64,000 bases of DNA from Pseudomonas baetica (GCF_019733355.1 NZ_JAIHLQ010000012.1:62001-126000), one strand, 5' to 3'; counted from the first letter of the stretch, positions 27,178 to 37,354 are shown. Numbers and translations are program-made. Notes: generated by a model not told the origin, from the sequence alone.

Positions 27178-29355
27178 ATGACTGAACACGTTCAAGTCGG
27201 TGGCCTGCAGGTCGCCAAAGTCCTGTTCGACTTCGTGAACAACGAAGCCATTCCCGGTACCGGCCTCACCGCCGACAAATTCTGGGAAGGTGCCGACAAG
27301 GTCATTCACGACCTGGCACCGAAGAACAAAGCCCTACTCGCCAAACGCGATGACTTCCAGGCTCGCATTGATGCCTGGCACCAGGAACGCGCCGGTCAGG
27401 CGCACGACGCCGTAGCCTACAAAGCGTTCCTGCAGGAAATCGGTTATCTGCTGCCAGAAGCGACTGATTTCCAGGCAACGACGCAAAACGTCGATGATGA
27501 AATCGCCCGTACTGCCGGCCCGCAACTCGTGGTGCCGGTGATGAACGCCCGCTTCGCTCTCAATGCCTCGAACGCCCGCTGGGGTTCGCTGTATGACGCC
27601 CTTTACGGCACCGACGCGATCAGCGAAGACGGTGGCGCGCAAAAAGGCAAAGGCTACAACAAGGTGCGGGGCGACAAAGTCATCGCCTTCGCCCGTGCAT
27701 TCCTCGACGAAGCCGCGCCACTGGCCGCAGGCTCTCATGTCGATTCGACCGGTTACAAAATCGCTGACGGCAAACTGCTGGTCACCCTCAAGGCCGGCAG
27801 CAACAGCGGTCTGCGTGACGATGCTCAACTGATCGGTTTCCAGGGCGACGCCAACGCGCCAATCGCGATCCTGCTGAAACACAACGGTCTGCATTTCGAA
27901 ATCCAGATCGACGCCAGCACCCCGGTCGGCCAGACCGATGCCGCCGGCGTCAAAGACGTCCTGATGGAAGCGGCGCTGACCACCATCATGGACTGCGAAG
28001 ACTCCGTAGCGGCCGTCGATGCCGACGACAAAGTGGTGATCTACCGCAACTGGCTCGGCCTGATGAAGGGCGATCTGTCGGAAGAAGTCGCCAAGGGCGG
28101 CCAGAGCTTCACCCGCACCATGAACCCGGATCGCAGCTACACCACGCCCAATGGCGGCGAAGTGACTCTGCATGGCCGTTCGCTGTTGTTCGTGCGCAAC
28201 GTCGGTCACCTGATGACCATTGACGCGATCCTCGACAAAGACGGCAACGAAGTGCCGGAAGGCATTCTCGACGGTCTGCTGACGTGCCTGGCGGCGATGC
28301 ACAACCTTAACGGCAACACGTCGCGCAAGAACACCCGCACAGGTTCCGTCTACATCGTCAAACCGAAAATGCACGGCCCGGAAGAAGCGGCGTTCACCAA
28401 CGAACTGTTCGGCCGCATCGAAGACGTGCTGGGTCTCAAACGCAACACGCTGAAAGTCGGGATCATGGACGAGGAGCGCCGCACCACGGTCAACCTCAAG
28501 GCTTGCATCAAGGCTGCCAGCGAGCGCGTGGTGTTCATCAACACCGGTTTCCTCGACCGCACGGGCGATGAAATCCATACCTCCATGGAAGCCGGCCCGA
28601 TGGTGCGCAAGGCCGACATGAAGGCAGAGAAGTGGATCGGCGCCTACGAGAATTGGAACGTTGATATCGGTCTGAGCACCGGCCTGCAAGGTCGCGCACA
28701 AATCGGTAAAGGCATGTGGGCCATGCCGGACCTGATGGCGGCGATGCTTGAGCAGAAAATCGCCCATCCACTGGCCGGTGCCAACACCGCATGGGTCCCC
28801 TCGCCGACCGCCGCTGCGCTGCACGCGCTGCACTACCACAAGGTCGACGTGTTCGCCCGTCAGGCCGAACTGGCCAAACGTGCTCGCGCTTGCGTGGACG
28901 ACATCCTGACCATTCCGCTGGCGGTCAATCCGAACTGGACGCCGGAGCAGATCAAGAACGAACTGGACAACAACGCCCAGGGCATTCTCGGCTACGTGGT
29001 GCGCTGGATCGATCAGGGTGTCGGTTGCTCGAAAGTGCCGGACATCAATGACGTCGGCCTGATGGAAGACCGTGCCACGCTGCGTATCTCCAGCCAGCAC
29101 ATCGCCAACTGGCTGCGCCACGGTATCGTCACCGAAGCGCAAGTGATGGAAAGCCTCAAGCGCATGGCGCCGGTGGTGGATCGTCAGAACGCCAACGACC
29201 CGCTGTACCGCCCGCTGGCACCGAACTTCGACAGCAACATCGCCTTCCAGGCGGCGGTCGAACTGGTGATCGAAGGCACCAAACAGCCGAACGGTTATAC
29301 CGAACCCGTGCTGCACCGTCGTCGTCGTGAGTTCAAGAAGGCCAATGGTCTGTAA
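27178..29355 (+). CDS. glcB: GlcB, malate synthase G
   Basis: The protein has 725 residues, exactly the family size, starting [22 protein letters not shown]. It condenses glyoxylate with acetyl-CoA to malate in the glyoxylate shunt and glycolate use. Family features are [29 protein letters not shown] with the Mg-binding acidic residues, and [17 protein letters not shown]. In this genus the G form is the sole malate synthase in many strains and sits away from aceA. It is monocistronic: a strong terminator follows. Confidence 0.98.
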   Translation: MTEHVQVGGLQVAKVLFDFVNNEAIPGTGLTADKFWEGADKVIHDLAPKNKALLAKRDDFQARIDAWHQERAGQAHDAVAYKAFLQEIGYLLPEATDFQATTQNVDDEIARTAGPQLVVPVMNARFALNASNARWGSLYDALYGTDAISEDGGAQKGKGYNKVRGDKVIAFARAFLDEAAPLAAGSHVDSTGYKIADGKLLVTLKAGSNSGLRDDAQLIGFQGDANAPIAILLKHNGLHFEIQIDASTPVGQTDAAGVKDVLMEAALTTIMDCEDSVAAVDADDKVVIYRNWLGLMKGDLSEEVAKGGQSFTRTMNPDRSYTTPNGGEVTLHGRSLLFVRNVGHLMTIDAILDKDGNEVPEGILDGLLTCLAAMHNLNGNTSRKNTRTGSVYIVKPKMHGPEEAAFTNELFGRIEDVLGLKRNTLKVGIMDEERRTTVNLKACIKAASERVVFINTGFLDRTGDEIHTSMEAGPMVRKADMKAEKWIGAYENWNVDIGLSTGLQGRAQIGKGMWAMPDLMAAMLEQKIAHPLAGANTAWVPSPTAAALHALHYHKVDVFARQAELAKRARACVDDILTIPLAVNPNWTPEQIKNELDNNAQGILGYVVRWIDQGVGCSKVPDINDVGLMEDRATLRISSQHIANWLRHGIVTEAQVMESLKRMAPVVDRQNANDPLYRPLAPNFDSNIAFQAAVELVIEGTKQPNGYTEPVLHRRRREFKKANGL

Positions 29356-29377
29356 CCTGCGCTGAATGCCGGACATG

Positions 29378-29412
29378 AAAAAGCCCTGATCGGAAGATCA
29401 GGGCTTTTTTAT
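29378..29412. terminator. Bidirectional rho-independent terminator after glcB
   Basis: AGCCCTGATC-GGAA-GATCAGGGCT forms a 10-bp stem with six T on the right and five A on the left, so it can act on both strands. Confidence 0.92.
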
Positions 29413-29482
29413 TGGCAGCTCCGGGCGGTGTTTCGATGAAGGCGTCTTTTCTGTCGACATCAATGCTGAATGTCAGCCCGCA

Positions 29483-29506
29483 TCGCGAGCAAGCCCGCTC
29501 CCACAG
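29483..29506. repeat. Single REP, family A
   Basis: TCGCGAGCAAGCCCGCTCCC with the following ACAGG is a lone copy between glcB and the receiver gene. Confidence 0.85.
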
Positions 29507-29530
29507 GAGTTTCTCGGTGTTGCTTGAAAG

Positions 29531-29977
29531 TCAGGGCTCGATACCCAATTCGTGTTTGACCAGACCGAGCAACTTGCTCGTATCAATCGGCTTGAGCAGA
29601 AAGTCCACCACGCTCAAATGCATCGCCGCAATGGCGTCCTTCACATCGGCATCGCCAGACACAATGATGATCGGCATCGCTGCCCTTACCGACTCACGCA
29701 CCTGGCGAATCAAGTCCAACCCACCGACATTGCCCATGCGCAAATCGGTGATCACCAGACCAATCGATGGTTTCTCCGCCAGCATCTTCAGCGCGGCCTC
29801 GCCACTGGCCGCGGTCAGGCAACGAATGCCGTCCAACGCCAGAATCTCCGACAGCAACTCCCGAGCGTCCTTGTCGTCATCGACGATCAATACACGCTGC
29901 GCAGGAGGATCTGGTTCGAGCATTACAGCGCTGAGCGCTTCACGCTCGGCGTCGCTCAAAATATCGTGGTCGGGCAT
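29531..29977 (-). CDS. Stand-alone response-regulator receiver protein
   Basis: A 148-residue protein with one receiver domain. The acidic pocket is VDDD (33-35), the phospho-acceptor is Asp78 in VITDLRM, and the conserved Lys129 is in FLLKPID. The 25-residue N-terminal segment before the domain has no recognised fold. There is no output domain, so it should act by protein contact. No cognate kinase is adjacent; it is divergent from the DUF294 signalling gene, with a 248-bp gap in which I see no other feature. Confidence 0.9.
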   Translation of the reverse strand: MPDHDILSDAEREALSAVMLEPDPPAQRVLIVDDDKDARELLSEILALDGIRCLTAASGEAALKMLAEKPSIGLVITDLRMGNVGGLDLIRQVRESVRAAMPIIIVSGDADVKDAIAAMHLSVVDFLLKPIDTSKLLGLVKHELGIEP

Positions 29978-30225
29978 GGCGTTCTCTACGTTCTCAAATC
30001 ATCACCTGGCTCAGTCGTCAGACAACGCCAGGCAGAGCTTCAATGTGCACTTCGTCGGATTTTTTTCCAAGAGGTCGTCCCGACTGATTTTGTAGGGCAC
30101 TTCCCAAATGTGCCCAACGGCATGACGAACCTAGACTTACGTCCAATGGGCACCCTGCACGAGGGGGCCGACCATGGGGGCAACGATCCGACAACAACAA
30201 TTCGAAAAAGACTGCGGTAATGGTT

Positions 30226-32160
30226 ATGAGTAAAGCGGACGCCTTCACCCAGGCAGGGAAAACCGCCGTGTTGCAGAACATTCAGGGCACCCTGCAGTTT
30301 CTCCAGCGCTTCCCGCCCTTCAATCAAATGGAACACGCCCACCTGGCTTATCTGGTGGAGCAATGTCAGCTGCGTTTCTACGGGCAGGGCGAGAGCATCA
30401 TCAAACCCGCCGATGGCCCGGTCGAACACTTCTATATCGTCAAGCAGGGCCGCGTCGTCGGCGAACGCCCGCACACGGCCAAGGGCGGCAACGAGACCAC
30501 CTTTGAAATCACCACCGGCGAGTGCTTTCCCTTGGCCGCGTTGCTGGGTGAGCGAGCGACACGCACCGCGCACTTGGCCGGCGAGGACACCTTCTGCCTG
30601 CAATTGAACAAACTGGCGTTCATCAAACTGTTCGCCCTCTCCAATACCTTCCGCGACTTCGCCTTGCGTGGGGTCAGCAGCCTGCTCGATCAGGTCAATC
30701 AGCAAGTCCAGCAGAAAGCCGTGGAAACCCTCGGCACGCAATACTCGCTCAACACCCGTCTCGGTGAGCTGGCCATGCGTCACCCGGTGACGTGCAGCCC
30801 CGACATGCCGCTGCGGGCAGCGGTGAAGCTGATGCACGAGCAACAGGTCGGCAGCATCGTCGTGGTGGATGAGCACAAAGCGCCGCTGGGGATTTTCACC
30901 CTGCGCGACCTGCGTCATGTGGTGGCCGACGGTGTGGCCGATTTCGGCGAAGCCATCGAGCGCCACATGACCCAGGCGCCCTTCTATCTTTCGCCGAACC
31001 ACAGCGCTTTCGATGCGGCCATTGCCATGACCGAACGGCACATCGCCCACGTCTGTCTGGTCAAGGATCAGCGCCTGTGCGGCGTGGTGTCCGAGCGCGA
31101 TCTGTTTTCCTTGCAGCGAGTCGATCTGGTGCATCTGGCCCGCACGATCCGCAGCGCGCAACGGGTCGAACAATTGGTGATCCTGCGCGGCGAGATCGGC
31201 CAACTGGTCGAGCGCATGCTCGCCCACGGTGCGTCTTCAACCCAGATCACCCACATCATCACCCTGCTCAACGATCACACCGTGTGCCGCGTGATCGAAC
31301 TGACCCTCGCCGAAAAAGGCGACCCGGGCGTGCCGTTCAGTTGGCTGTGTTTCGGCAGCGAAGGCCGGCGCGAGCAAACGCTGCACACCGATCAGGACAA
31401 CGGCATTCTGTTCGACGCCCGCGATGCCGCGCATGCAGCAGAGATTCGCGCAAAGTTGCTGCCAATTGCCCAGCAGATCAATCAGAGCCTGGCGCAATGC
31501 GGCTTCACGCTGTGCAAGGGCAACATCATGGCCGGCAACCCTGAGCTGTGTTTGTCCTGGGCAGAATGGGCGCGACGGTTCGCGGCATTCATTCGCGAGG
31601 CGACGCCGGAGAATCTGCTCGGGTCGAGCATTTACTTCGATCTGCGCGTGGTCTGGGGCGATGAACAGGGTTGTGCACAACTGCGCCGGGGGATGCTCGA
31701 TCAGGTCGGCGACAACCGTTTGTTCCAGCGCATGATGGCCGACAACGCCTTGCGCAATCGCCCGCCGGTCGGGCGTTTCCGCGAGTTTGTGCTGGCGCGC
31801 AAGAACGGCGAGAAAGCCACCCTGGATCTGAAGGTCCAGGGCCTGACGCCGTTCGTGGACGGCGCACGATTGCTCGCGCTGGCCAACGGCATCGACGCCA
31901 ACAACACCCTCGAACGCTTCCGCCAACTGGTGGATAAAGAAGTCATCGAACCGCTCGACGGCGCCGCGTATGAAGAGGCTTATCACTTCATTCAGCAAAC
32001 GCGCATGCAGCAGCATCAGATCCAGACGCGCGAGAATCTGCCGTACTCCAACCGTGTCGACCCCGACAGCCTCAATCATCTGGATCGGCGCATCCTGCGC
32101 GAATCCCTGCGCCAGGCTCAACGCCTGCAAAGCAGCCTGACCCTGCGGTATCAGTTATGA
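30226..32160 (+). CDS. cNMP-binding/CBS/DUF294 nucleotidyltransferase-like signalling protein
   Basis: The protein has 644 residues (from MSKADAF; a start two codons earlier is equally possible). The order is a cyclic-nucleotide-binding-like domain (about 20-140, FYIVKQGRVVGE), a CBS pair (about 165-285, MRHPVTCSPDMPLRAAVKLM and MTQAPFYLSPNHSAFDAA), a DUF294 nucleotidyltransferase domain with FGSEGRREQTLHTDQDNGI (Gly-Ser and Asp-x-Asp-like metal site), and a DUF294 C-terminal helical domain. This is related to the GlnD nucleotidyltransferase core. The target is unknown. Its stop overlaps the start of a DnaQ-type exonuclease gene, suggesting a joint function. Confidence 0.9.
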   Translation: MSKADAFTQAGKTAVLQNIQGTLQFLQRFPPFNQMEHAHLAYLVEQCQLRFYGQGESIIKPADGPVEHFYIVKQGRVVGERPHTAKGGNETTFEITTGECFPLAALLGERATRTAHLAGEDTFCLQLNKLAFIKLFALSNTFRDFALRGVSSLLDQVNQQVQQKAVETLGTQYSLNTRLGELAMRHPVTCSPDMPLRAAVKLMHEQQVGSIVVVDEHKAPLGIFTLRDLRHVVADGVADFGEAIERHMTQAPFYLSPNHSAFDAAIAMTERHIAHVCLVKDQRLCGVVSERDLFSLQRVDLVHLARTIRSAQRVEQLVILRGEIGQLVERMLAHGASSTQITHIITLLNDHTVCRVIELTLAEKGDPGVPFSWLCFGSEGRREQTLHTDQDNGILFDARDAAHAAEIRAKLLPIAQQINQSLAQCGFTLCKGNIMAGNPELCLSWAEWARRFAAFIREATPENLLGSSIYFDLRVVWGDEQGCAQLRRGMLDQVGDNRLFQRMMADNALRNRPPVGRFREFVLARKNGEKATLDLKVQGLTPFVDGARLLALANGIDANNTLERFRQLVDKEVIEPLDGAAYEEAYHFIQQTRMQQHQIQTRENLPYSNRVDPDSLNHLDRRILRESLRQAQRLQSSLTLRYQL

Positions 32161-32864
32161 GCCTGTTCTCGTGGCTGCGGCCAGCCAGTGCGGCGCTGCC
32201 AGCGGATCTGCAGCAACGCCTGGCGCAGCTGCCGGCGATCAGCGAGCTGAGTGAATGCAGCCTGCGCGAGCAACGCTGGGTCGTGCTGGACCTGGAAACC
32301 ACCGGGCTGAACCTGAACAAGGATCGGGTGTTATCGATTGGCGCCGTGGTGATCGAGGACGGCGCGATCGATTTCAGCCAGCAGTTCGAACGCACGCTGC
32401 AATGTCGTGAACTGAAGCTCAGTCCCAGTGTGTTGATCCACGGTCTGGGGCCAAACGCGATTGCCGCCGGCAGCGATCCGGCCGAGGCGTTGCTGGCGTT
32501 CATGGAGTTTGCCGGTGACAGCCCCGTGCTGGCGTTCCATGCACCGTTCGATCAGCACATGCTTGGGCGGGCACTGAAGGAACATCTGCGGCACAAGTTG
32601 CAGCATGTGTTTCTGGATGTCGCCGAGATTGCGCCGATGGTGTGCCCGCAAGCGAACATTCGTGAGGCCGGGCTGGATGAGTGGATCGACTGGTTCAAGC
32701 TTGAGGTGTTCGAGCGGCATAACGCGAGTGCCGATGCGCTGGCGACGGCAGAGCTGGCGTTGATTCTCTTCAGCCGAGCACGGGGGCAGCAGATTGATAG
32801 CCCGTTGAATCTTCAACAGCGGTTGAGTCAGTGGAAGCGACGGCAGCAGGTGCCGTCCTTCTAG
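32157..32864 (+). CDS. DnaQ-like 3'-5' exonuclease
   Basis: A 235-residue DEDD-superfamily protein. ExoI is D45-x-E47 in VVLDLETTGLN, ExoII is in LAFHAPFDQHMLG, and ExoIII has HNASADALATAEL, the DEDDh form. It is cytoplasmic, with an N-terminal 35-residue extension. Its ATG overlaps the stop of the cNMP/CBS/DUF294 gene by four bases; the two genes form a coupled pair that I recall from other pseudomonads. Whether it acts on DNA or RNA, or has a proofreading role, cannot be read. Confidence 0.9.
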   Translation: MSLFSWLRPASAALPADLQQRLAQLPAISELSECSLREQRWVVLDLETTGLNLNKDRVLSIGAVVIEDGAIDFSQQFERTLQCRELKLSPSVLIHGLGPNAIAAGSDPAEALLAFMEFAGDSPVLAFHAPFDQHMLGRALKEHLRHKLQHVFLDVAEIAPMVCPQANIREAGLDEWIDWFKLEVFERHNASADALATAELALILFSRARGQQIDSPLNLQQRLSQWKRRQQVPSF

Positions 32865-32949
32865 ATCATCACCCATCACATCCCTCGCCAGCCACGCCGC
32901 ATCTGAATAGGCTAACCTCCTGCTCTTCGTCGACCACCGAGGTTCACCC

Positions 32950-33579
32950 ATGTCCACACCCAGCATGACCCTGTTCCACAACACGCTCTCCCCGTTCGTT
33001 CGCAAAGTGATGGTGATGCTGCACGAAACTGGCCAGCAGGATCGCGTCGCCTTGCAAGCTTGTGTCCTCAGCCCGGTCAGCCCTGATGCGGCGCTCAACG
33101 CCGACAATCCGTTGGGCAAGATCCCGGCCCTGCGCCTGGCCGACGGCAATGTCATCCATGACAGCCGCGTGATCCTCGACTACCTCGACCACCAACACGT
33201 CGGCAATCCGTTGATCCCCCGTGACGGCTCGGCCCGCTGGCGGCGTCTGACCCTGGCCTCGATGGCCGACGGGATCATGGATGCGTCGGTGATGGTGCGT
33301 TACGAGCAGGTGCTGCGTGCTCCGGAAAAACACTGGGACGAGTGGATAGAGGCCCAGCGCGACAAGATCCGTCGCACCCTGGCCCTGCTGGAAAGTGATG
33401 CGATTGCCGAGCTGACCAGCCATTTCGACATTGCCGCGATCAGCGTGGCCTGTGCCCTGGGTTACCTCGACCTGCGCTTCCCGGAACTGGGCTGGCGCGA
33501 GGCCAATCCGCAATTGGCCAACTGGTTCGTTGAAGTGAGCCAGCGACCATCCATGATCGCGACCCTGCCCAAACCTTAA
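32950..33579 (+). CDS. Glutathione S-transferase family protein
   Basis: A 209-residue protein. The N-terminal thioredoxin-like domain (about 1-80) reads LFHNTLSPFVRKVMVMLHE, with the conserved cis-Pro in NPLGKIPAL and the glutathione-contact Ser in HDSRVILDYLD. A helical C-terminal domain follows. The substrate is unknown. An independent start is supported by GAGG seven bases before the ATG. Confidence 0.92.
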   Translation: MSTPSMTLFHNTLSPFVRKVMVMLHETGQQDRVALQACVLSPVSPDAALNADNPLGKIPALRLADGNVIHDSRVILDYLDHQHVGNPLIPRDGSARWRRLTLASMADGIMDASVMVRYEQVLRAPEKHWDEWIEAQRDKIRRTLALLESDAIAELTSHFDIAAISVACALGYLDLRFPELGWREANPQLANWFVEVSQRPSMIATLPKP

Positions 33580-33602
33580 ATCGGCGGCGCTTGTTCCGGC
33601 CT

Positions 33603-33671
33603 CTTCGCGAGCAAGCCCGCTTCCACACTGGATTTCGGTAGGCAAGTCCTGTGTGTGGCTTGCCAGCGATG
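33603..33671. repeat. Chimeric REP pair (family A arm plus family B arm)
   Basis: The left arm is the family A core (TCGCGAGCAAGCCCGCTTCC). The right arm is the family B core (TGGCTTGCCAGCGATGG), about 25 bp away in inverse orientation. All other complete pairs here have two arms of the same family. Confidence 0.7.
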
Positions 33672-33754
33672 GCACCACCGCGGTGCCGGCGGAAGCGACG
33701 CAAAGATCAGCGTCACCAACACCTCTGCCTCTCGCTGATCCTCACGCAACCCGC

Positions 33755-35125
33755 TCATTGCATCGCCCCCACGTCAAACTCCAGTGGCTTGGCTGGCTTC
33801 TGACCGATCCCGTACCAATCCAGTTTGCGCGTCAGCACCATGAACACGCCGAGCAAGCCGAACAGCAACAGCGAGCCCATCAGCAGCGCGTAATCCTCGG
33901 CGCTGAGCAACCCGTAAAGCAGGCCATACAACGCTGCCAATCCCGCCGAAAAACACAAACCGTGTCGCACGCTGTGCAAGACGTGGCAGACGTAAAACCC
34001 GATCAACAACACGCAGCCACTGGCCGACAGCAGATACGCCAGGGCAAAGCCGATGTGCTCCGATAACGACAGCAGCAACAGATAAAAAAACGCCAGCGCC
34101 ACACCCACCAACGCGTATTGCACCGGGTGCACTGCCAGGCTCTTGAGCACTTCGAACAGAAAGAAACCGGCGAACGTCAGGACAATGAACAGCAGCGCAT
34201 ATTTGATCGCCCGGTCACTCTTCAAATACTGATCCACCGGATCGATGAAGCTCACACCAAAGCTGCGACCGTTGAATGCCTCGCAATCATTGCCGCCAAC
34301 ACAACGACTCATGGCGTCTTGCAGGTTGGTGGAGAAGAACGTGGTCTGCCAATCGGCATTGAAACCGGCATCGGTGATTTCACGCTTGGCCGGCAAGAAG
34401 TTGCCGACAAAACTTGGATGCGGCCAGTTAGCGCTGAGGCTGACGCGGGTGGTCTTGCCCACGGGCAGCACTTGCAGCGAACCGGTACCTTGCAGGCGCA
34501 GGTCAAAACCGAACGCCAACTCCGTGGTTTGGCTGGTATCAAGCGACGGCAACGTGACCCGCACACCTTCACCCAGCCACCCCACCTGAGTGCCCGGCAC
34601 GAAGTCCAGACGCAGACCGTCGAGTTCCAGTTGTAGCGCATTTTCGATGCCGCGAATGTCGCTGATGCCCACGGCGAGAAACGGCGCATCGAACTGGTAA
34701 TCGCTGAAATCTTCCTGGATGCCCAATTGCGCCGGTAGCGAAAAACTGCCGGTGATGCGGTTATCAGCATGGAACAACCGCGCCTCGTAAATACCCCGGG
34801 CACGCAATTCGGTTTGCACCTGGCCATCGAGTTCGAAGCGCTCGGGCAAGAAGTACAAACGCCCACGCTCTTCGCTTGGTTCGTCGTAACGCTGCTCGGT
34901 CTTGTCGTTGATCTTCCAGTTGTGAATCACTTTGCGATACGGCACCACCATCACCGGCCCGCTCAATTGCTGGCTGTAACTGGAACTGCGGGCAATGTCT
35001 TCCAGCACCCCGTCGCGCAGTTGCTGGCGGTCATCGATGATGCCGTCAATCATCAGCAGCGGTATCAGCAACAGCAGGATCAACAGGGCAATCGCCCCGA
35101 GCTTTATGGTCAGATTCTTGTTCAT
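33755..35125 (-). CDS. creD: CreD, inner-membrane protein of the CreBC regulon
   Basis: A 456-residue protein with one N-terminal transmembrane helix (residues 8-27), a large periplasmic domain (about 30-315) and a cluster of hydrophobic helices in the last 130 residues, the CreD layout. VMVVPYRKV, RGRLYFLPE and FIDPVDQYLKSDRAIKYALLFI are typical. CreD expression follows CreB activity and is linked to beta-lactam response and envelope integrity. It follows creB-creC on the same strand after a 130-bp gap containing a small REP, so it may have its own CreB-dependent promoter, though I could not find a clear TTCAC-N6-TTCAC tag. Confidence 0.95.
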   Translation of the reverse strand: MNKNLTIKLGAIALLILLLLIPLLMIDGIIDDRQQLRDGVLEDIARSSSYSQQLSGPVMVVPYRKVIHNWKINDKTEQRYDEPSEERGRLYFLPERFELDGQVQTELRARGIYEARLFHADNRITGSFSLPAQLGIQEDFSDYQFDAPFLAVGISDIRGIENALQLELDGLRLDFVPGTQVGWLGEGVRVTLPSLDTSQTTELAFGFDLRLQGTGSLQVLPVGKTTRVSLSANWPHPSFVGNFLPAKREITDAGFNADWQTTFFSTNLQDAMSRCVGGNDCEAFNGRSFGVSFIDPVDQYLKSDRAIKYALLFIVLTFAGFFLFEVLKSLAVHPVQYALVGVALAFFYLLLLSLSEHIGFALAYLLSASGCVLLIGFYVCHVLHSVRHGLCFSAGLAALYGLLYGLLSAEDYALLMGSLLLFGLLGVFMVLTRKLDWYGIGQKPAKPLEFDVGAMQ

Positions 35126-35220
35126 GGGACTCTCCCTGTTTTGATCGGCAGAGTCTGGTTGGGGGGTGTGGGGGTTTTGTGGGGGGAATGTGGAGATTGT
35201 GTGGAGACTTCACCGGCCCC

Positions 35221-35239
35221 TTCGCGAGCTTGCTCGCGT
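35221..35239. repeat. Partial REP, family A palindrome
   Basis: CGCGAGCTTGCTCGCG is the palindromic core of the REP without the flanking CTCCCACA. It lies between creC and creD. Confidence 0.75.
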
Positions 35240-35255
35240 CGGCAGCGACTCGGTC

Positions 35256-36674
35256 TTAAGGCAAGCGCAATGTCACTTCAACGCCATTTTCAACATTACG
35301 GATGGTCATCGACCCACCATGTAATTTGACGACCTCTTCGACAAAGTTCAGCCCAAGCCCGGTGCTCTTGCGCCCACTGTCCGGGCGAGGCAACGAGTAA
35401 AACCGCTCGGTCAAACGAGGCAAGGCGTAGTCGGGAATCTGCGCCGTTTCATTGAACAAACGAAACTCAACCTGCTCGCCCACCCGCTCGGCGCTGAAGC
35501 GCAACAACCCCTGCAGTGGCGTGAAATCCAGCGCGTTCTCCAGCAGATTGCCCAGCGCCTGACGCAACAGAAAGGGCTCACCCATCAGCAGCAGATCCGC
35601 CGCCACAGCCTGCTCAATGCGCAACTGTTTACCCTCGATGCGCGCCGCCTGCCCTTGCAGCAACTCATCCACAAGCACCGCCAGAGGCACCGCAGTGCGC
35701 TCTTCCAGCCCCTGGCGCTGTTCAACTTGCGCCAGATTGAGCAACCGCTCGATCAACTGCTGCATCCGCGCACTTTCGCTGTCGATGTTGCTGACAAAAC
35801 GCATTCGCTGAACCGCGGGCATTTCACCTTGCAGCAACTCCGCCGCACCACGAATCGCCGCCAGGGGGCTTTTCAGTTCATGGGTCAGTGTGTGCACGTA
35901 ACGCTCGACGTAGGCCTTGCCTTCCAGTTGCGTGCGCATCTGCTCCACCGCTGTCGCAAGCTGCTCCAACTCACCACCGCGATAGTGCGGCACTTCCACC
36001 CGCCGCCCTTCGCTGACGGCCTGGGCGTAACCGGTCAAACGATGCAGCGCGCGGCTCAACCACCACGACAGCAAGGCGCCGAACAACAGACCGAGGCCGA
36101 TGAGCCCGGCACCATAAAACAGCAGGCGCCGTTCGGTGCGATCAACATAAGGTTGCAATGAGCTGTTGGGCTTGGCGACGGTCACCACACCAATGATCTG
36201 ACCCTTGTCGCGGATCGGCGCGCCGACGTGCATCACCGAGGACGCGGGGTCATCCGGATCGCTGCGGCTGGAGCGTGCGCCGTACTCGCCACGCAACGTC
36301 AGATAGACGTCGTTCCAGCGCGAATAGTCCTGACCGACCGCCACACCACTGGAATCGAGCACGACGATGCCCTTGGCGTCGGTGACGTAAATGCGATGGT
36401 TGACCTGGTTTTTCGGCAGCCCCCAGATCGTCGCTCGCGGTTGGCGTTCGCCGTAGGCGCGCAGCAACTCGGGCCAGCGGTTCTCGCTGAGGGTGCCGGC
36501 CTTGAAATCGTCGCGCAGGATTTCCGCCAGCAGGTTGGCGGTGTCGACCAAGGTTTCTTCGGTGGACTGACGCACACCGGGACGGATCTCCTCCATCACC
36601 GTGTTGAGCACAAAATAGCCGATCAGGCCGACAAACAGCACATACACCAGGAATATCCGCAGGCCCAACGACAT
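35256..36674 (-). CDS. creC: CreC, sensor histidine kinase
   Basis: A 472-residue membrane kinase: transmembrane helices at about 4-24 and 180-200 surround a periplasmic sensor domain; a HAMP segment follows. The H-box is THELKSPLAAIRGAAELL, the N-box LLENALDFTP and the G-box STGLGLNFVEEVVKLHGG. It phosphorylates CreB, responding to growth conditions and, in Pseudomonas, to penicillin-binding-protein inhibition. Its start overlaps the creB stop by one base. Confidence 0.96.
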   Translation of the reverse strand: MSLGLRIFLVYVLFVGLIGYFVLNTVMEEIRPGVRQSTEETLVDTANLLAEILRDDFKAGTLSENRWPELLRAYGERQPRATIWGLPKNQVNHRIYVTDAKGIVVLDSSGVAVGQDYSRWNDVYLTLRGEYGARSSRSDPDDPASSVMHVGAPIRDKGQIIGVVTVAKPNSSLQPYVDRTERRLLFYGAGLIGLGLLFGALLSWWLSRALHRLTGYAQAVSEGRRVEVPHYRGGELEQLATAVEQMRTQLEGKAYVERYVHTLTHELKSPLAAIRGAAELLQGEMPAVQRMRFVSNIDSESARMQQLIERLLNLAQVEQRQGLEERTAVPLAVLVDELLQGQAARIEGKQLRIEQAVAADLLLMGEPFLLRQALGNLLENALDFTPLQGLLRFSAERVGEQVEFRLFNETAQIPDYALPRLTERFYSLPRPDSGRKSTGLGLNFVEEVVKLHGGSMTIRNVENGVEVTLRLP

Positions 36675-37354
36675 CAGCTATGCCCCGGGCTGTAGCTGTA
36701 ACCGAGGCCGCGATGCGTCTGGATCGGCTCGGCGTCGGCCCGCACCAGACGCAACTTGGCGCGCACGCTTTTGATGTGGCTGTCGATGCTGCGCTCGTAA
36801 CCGGCGTCGGCCGCGACGCCCAGTGCATCGAGCAACTGCTCGCGGCTGAACACCCGCTCCGGTTGTTCAAGCAGGCATTGCAACAGACGGAATTCGTGAC
36901 GGGTCAGGCTCAGCGCCTGGCCGCGATAGCTGATCTGCACACGCTCCGGATCGATGCGAAACAGCCCTGACGTGGCGTCGATGATGGGGCGCGGCGCCAT
37001 GCGTTTAAGGATAGCCCGGACCCGCGCCGCCACTTCCCTTGGGCTGAAAGGCTTGACCACGTAGTCGTCGGCGCCGATCTCCAGGCCCACCACACGGTCG
37101 ATTTCGGCATCGCGGGCGCTGAGGAACAGCACCGGCACTTCGCTGAAACGCCGCAACTGTTTGCAGGTCTCGAAACCGCTGATGTCCGGCAGACCGATAT
37201 CGAGGATGAGCAGATCCGCCGGCGTCTGCCGTTGATGTTCCAGCGCCGCCGCGCCGAGGCTCACCCAAGTGGTGGTGAACCCCTCGCCCTGCAAGGCAAA
37301 AATCAGCGTGTCGGCAATCGCCGCTTCGTCTTCGACAATCAGGATATGAGGCAT
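36674..37354 (-). CDS. creB: CreB, OmpR-type response regulator
   Basis: A 226-residue regulator with a receiver domain (phospho-acceptor Asp52 in LILDIGLPD; acidic pair VEDE at 7-10) and a winged-helix DNA-binding domain (RHEFRLLQCLLEQPERVFSREQLLDAL, ending THRGLGYSY). It activates the cre regulon, including creD. First gene of creB-creC; the 68-base gap upstream leads to the retropepsin-like gene on the same strand, so read-through is possible. Confidence 0.96.
   Translation of the reverse strand: MPHILIVEDEAAIADTLIFALQGEGFTTTWVSLGAAALEHQRQTPADLLILDIGLPDISGFETCKQLRRFSEVPVLFLSARDAEIDRVVGLEIGADDYVVKPFSPREVAARVRAILKRMAPRPIIDATSGLFRIDPERVQISYRGQALSLTRHEFRLLQCLLEQPERVFSREQLLDALGVAADAGYERSIDSHIKSVRAKLRLVRADAEPIQTHRGLGYSYSPGHS

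Noticed and set aside
27334..29376. 680-residue open frame opposite glcB
   Set aside because: An antisense shadow with no recognisable domain; glcB is certain.
35126..35255. CreB tag (TTCAC-N6-TTCAC) before creD
   Set aside because: I searched both strands of the gap and found no second TTCAC at the required spacing.
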